Source: JBEEJL01 sp049698095 (GTDB lineage: Bacteria > Pseudomonadota > Gammaproteobacteria > Burkholderiales > JBEEJL01). Taken from it: DNA of 6,714 bases. The notes under the pieces are model-generated. The model saw only the letters and a program-made list of their open reading frames with translations. It ran no database searches and had not been told where the DNA came from. Positions within the stretch are counted from its first letter, which is position 1. Every line of letters starts with the position of its first letter. Position numbers and translations under genes: made by a program. Below are positions 5,301-6,714 of the stretch, one piece after another. The DNA is taken from the NCBI GenBank assembly GCA_049698095.1, contig JBAVXA010000207.1:1-6714 (forward strand), in the 5' to 3' direction.

Positions 5301-6222
5301 CGGACAAAGGCCCGCGCACGCGGCCTTTGCCGTCCACCGCCATCCACGGCATTTCCTGCTCAGTCAAGAATTCTATTCCTTCGTCCCCCTTGAGCATGGC
5401 AATCGTGCACAGACTGCCGGCGACCGTGCATAGCGGGGCGATTACCGATACCGCCTGGAGGCCCTGTACGGGGAAGCCGGTCAGCGGGTTGAGAATGTGG
5501 CAGTAACGCTTTCCATCAATTTCAAAATAGCGCTCGTAATCTCCGCTGGTTGCAATCGCGCCGCGCGGAATGGCGATGCTGGCCAGCACGCGGTCATCGC
5601 GGCGCGGGTGCGCGATGCCAATCGACCACGGCGTACCGTCAGGGTGCGGACCGAACACGCGGATGTCGCCGCCGAGATTGACGAAACCATGTTGCACGCC
5701 GTGCTCCGTGCAGACGCTGGCGACGCGGTCTGCAGCATACTCTTTGCCGATGCCGCCAAAGTCGATTTCCATGCCGGCAGGCAGAGACAGCACCGGATGG
5801 TGCCAGGCAATTTTCTGCCACCCGACATGCGCCAGAACGTCCAGGATTCTTTCCGCCGCAGGGACGCGTGCCTCGCTGAAATTCCACGCGCGGCGTAACC
5901 CGCCGGAGGTGATGTCGAACAGGCCGCCGCTTTGCTCGTAGCACGCGGCTGCGTAATCGAGCAGGGCGGCGGTTTCGGTATCTACGGTGGTAGCGCCGAC
6001 TCCGGCTGCCTGATTGATTTTGCTCAGCATGCTATCGGCGCGATAGCGCGAATATTTTGCCTCGATGCGCTCGACTTCAGCAATCGCGATGTCGGCGATC
6101 GTATTGGCGGACGTTGCGTCTCTGGCATAAATCTGCAACTCGTTCGGTCCGCCCATGGCGCGGAAAGGGTAGGCGAAGTGTTTCAATGGACTAGAGGAAA
6201 ATGTTGTTTCGTAGCCAAGCAT
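5290..6222 (-). CDS. apbE: ApbE-family FAD:protein FMN transferase
   Basis: ApbE proteins attach FMN, taken from FAD, to a Thr or Ser of a target protein using Mg2+. From the ATG at 6222 the product is 310 residues. Family blocks in order: FRAMGG (20-25), SRYRADSMLSKIN (58-70), FDITSGGLRRAW (102-113), DFGGIGKEYAADRV (154-167), VNLGGDIRVFG (181-191), ATSGDYERYFEIDGKRYCHI (224-243), NPLTGFPV (245-252) and the C-terminal metal-site region near 265-275. In that last region most relatives have D-x-x-x-T; here it is Gly269-x-x-x-Thr273. No signal peptide or lipobox is visible, although most ApbE proteins are exported. The frame is open upstream to a TTG at 6249, but that lies in the T-rich tail of a terminator and has no ribosome site, so ATG 6222 is preferred. 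It follows the DUF3570 gene on the same strand. No flavinylation motif of the form DxxS/T-G/A-A-S/T was seen in the proteins of this window. Confidence 0.9.
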   Translation of the reverse strand: MLGYETTFSSSPLKHFAYPFRAMGGPNELQIYARDATSANTIADIAIAEVERIEAKYSRYRADSMLSKINQAAGVGATTVDTETAALLDYAAACYEQSGGLFDITSGGLRRAWNFSEARVPAAERILDVLAHVGWQKIAWHHPVLSLPAGMEIDFGGIGKEYAADRVASVCTEHGVQHGFVNLGGDIRVFGPHPDGTPWSIGIAHPRRDDRVLASIAIPRGAIATSGDYERYFEIDGKRYCHILNPLTGFPVQGLQAVSVIAPLCTVAGSLCTIAMLKGDEGIEFLTEQEMPWMAVDGKGRVRGPLSEKN

Positions 6223-6240
6223 AATCCATTCAGGCGCTGG

Positions 6241-6273
6241 AGCAAACAAATAAGGCGCGGAATTCCGCGCCCT
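6241..6273 (-). terminator. Rho-independent terminator between the DUF3570 gene and apbE
   Basis: The 18-bp perfect palindrome GGCGCGG-AATT-CCGCGCC (6254-6271) is followed on the minus strand by TTATTTGTTT. On that strand the stem can gain a G-U and an A-U pair, reaching nine pairs with a four-base loop. It lies 27 bp after the upstream stop codon, the usual place. On the plus strand the flank is less T-rich, so it most likely acts leftward. Confidence 0.75.
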
Positions 6274-6297
6274 ATTGTTAACCGGATAATCGAAAAT

Positions 6298-6714
6298 CTA
6301 AAAATGCCAGGATGCGCCGAACTGGAAAAAGCGTGCTTTCAGCGGCTCAATGTTCGGGCTGCCCTCGCCGCCAATGCGATAAGACGCGCGTTGCTCGTAT
6401 AACTCGGCCTTGACATCGACCGTCACCGCTTTGGAGATTTCCCACACCAGTTTGACGCCCGGCGTAATGGCGCCGAATGCGGACAAGCGACTGTCGAAAG
6501 AATTGAGCGGCTTTTGATCGTACGGAACGGCAAAGCTTGCGGCAACGGCGCCGGGCTCGAGATCGTTGTAAAAATCCGCCGAGTTCTGCGAATAGAAGCG
6601 CAGGCCGGGTACGATTTTCCAGCCGCCGCCGAGTTGCTGATGCCATTCGCTTTCGATGGTGTGCGAACGCATGCCCCAGTTGTTTTTGAAAAAACGATAG
6701 GACAAATGCAGCGC
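6298..6714 (-). CDS. C-terminal part of a DUF3570-type outer-membrane beta-barrel protein (runs off the window)
   Basis: The last 138 residues are visible, from the window edge to a TAG at 6300-6298; the true start is outside. The sequence alternates polar and hydrophobic residues in short strands (for example WKIVPGLRFYSQNSADFY) separated by turns, and ends in SWHF with a terminal Phe, the usual signal for insertion of outer-membrane barrels. The wording of these strands, and an apbE gene immediately downstream, resemble DUF3570 proteins, whose function is not known to me. No cysteines are visible in this part. A strong terminator follows the stop. The assignment to DUF3570 is from memory of the family and was not searched. 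Confidence 0.7.
   Translation of the reverse strand, partial: ALHLSYRFFKNNWGMRSHTIESEWHQQLGGGWKIVPGLRFYSQNSADFYNDLEPGAVAASFAVPYDQKPLNSFDSRLSAFGAITPGVKLVWEISKAVTVDVKAELYEQRASYRIGGEGSPNIEPLKARFFQFGASWHF

Noticed and set aside
6223..6249. TTG start for apbE giving 319 residues
   Set aside because: The TTG lies in the T-rich tail of the terminator, has no ribosome site, and the added nine residues add no family motif or signal peptide.
5497..6402. Open frames on the plus strand opposite apbE (5497-5898, 5570-5941, 5932-6402)
   Set aside because: They are antisense shadows of a clear ApbE gene, rich in Arg, Cys and Ala with no recognisable domain; the last also crosses the terminator.

Overview
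The window reads as chromosomal DNA from a Gram-negative bacterium. Exported thiol-redox proteins, two outer-membrane beta-barrel proteins and a classical three-domain DsbD all point that way. Moderate GC, with AT-rich intergenic gaps, and the protein style suggest a betaproteobacterium, perhaps near Gallionellaceae/Nitrosomonadales. That placement is an impression from the protein sequences and was not tested. I see no tRNA, rRNA, CRISPR array, insertion sequence or phage gene.

Layout from left to right: (1) a truncated exported protein or lipoprotein of unknown function on the minus strand (1-180); (2) a 142-bp divergent gap holding a sigma-54-like element and a dyad; (3) a TlpA-family thioredoxin on plus (323-880); (4) a YjbH-family outer-membrane protein on minus (912-3026), convergent with tlpA; (5) a 305-bp divergent control region with several dyads and promoter-like elements; (6) dsbD on plus (3332-5251); (7) an AT-rich hairpin with a T-run; (8) an ApbE-family FAD:protein FMN transferase on minus (5290-about 6222); (9) a GC-rich rho-independent terminator; (10) the C-terminal end of a DUF3570-type beta-barrel protein on minus (6298-6714, continuing off the window).

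Two themes can be supported. The first is periplasmic thiol reduction: DsbD carries electrons across the inner membrane to periplasmic thioredoxin-like proteins, and the TlpA-like protein is a plausible acceptor. The YjbH protein and the visible part of the DUF3570 protein have no cysteines, so they are not substrates of that pathway. The second is an ApbE/DUF3570 pair, which I recall as a recurring neighbourhood (often with a small DUF4266 lipoprotein and a thioredoxin-like protein) of unknown function. The most notable details are a glycine where most ApbE proteins have the metal-binding aspartate, an ApbE without a visible export signal, two extra cysteines at the very C-terminus of DsbD, a possible sigma-54 promoter for tlpA, and a yjbH start without a Shine-Dalgarno site that overlaps the stop of a small upstream reading frame. 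None of these proves a new system; the ApbE/DUF3570 module is the best lead.
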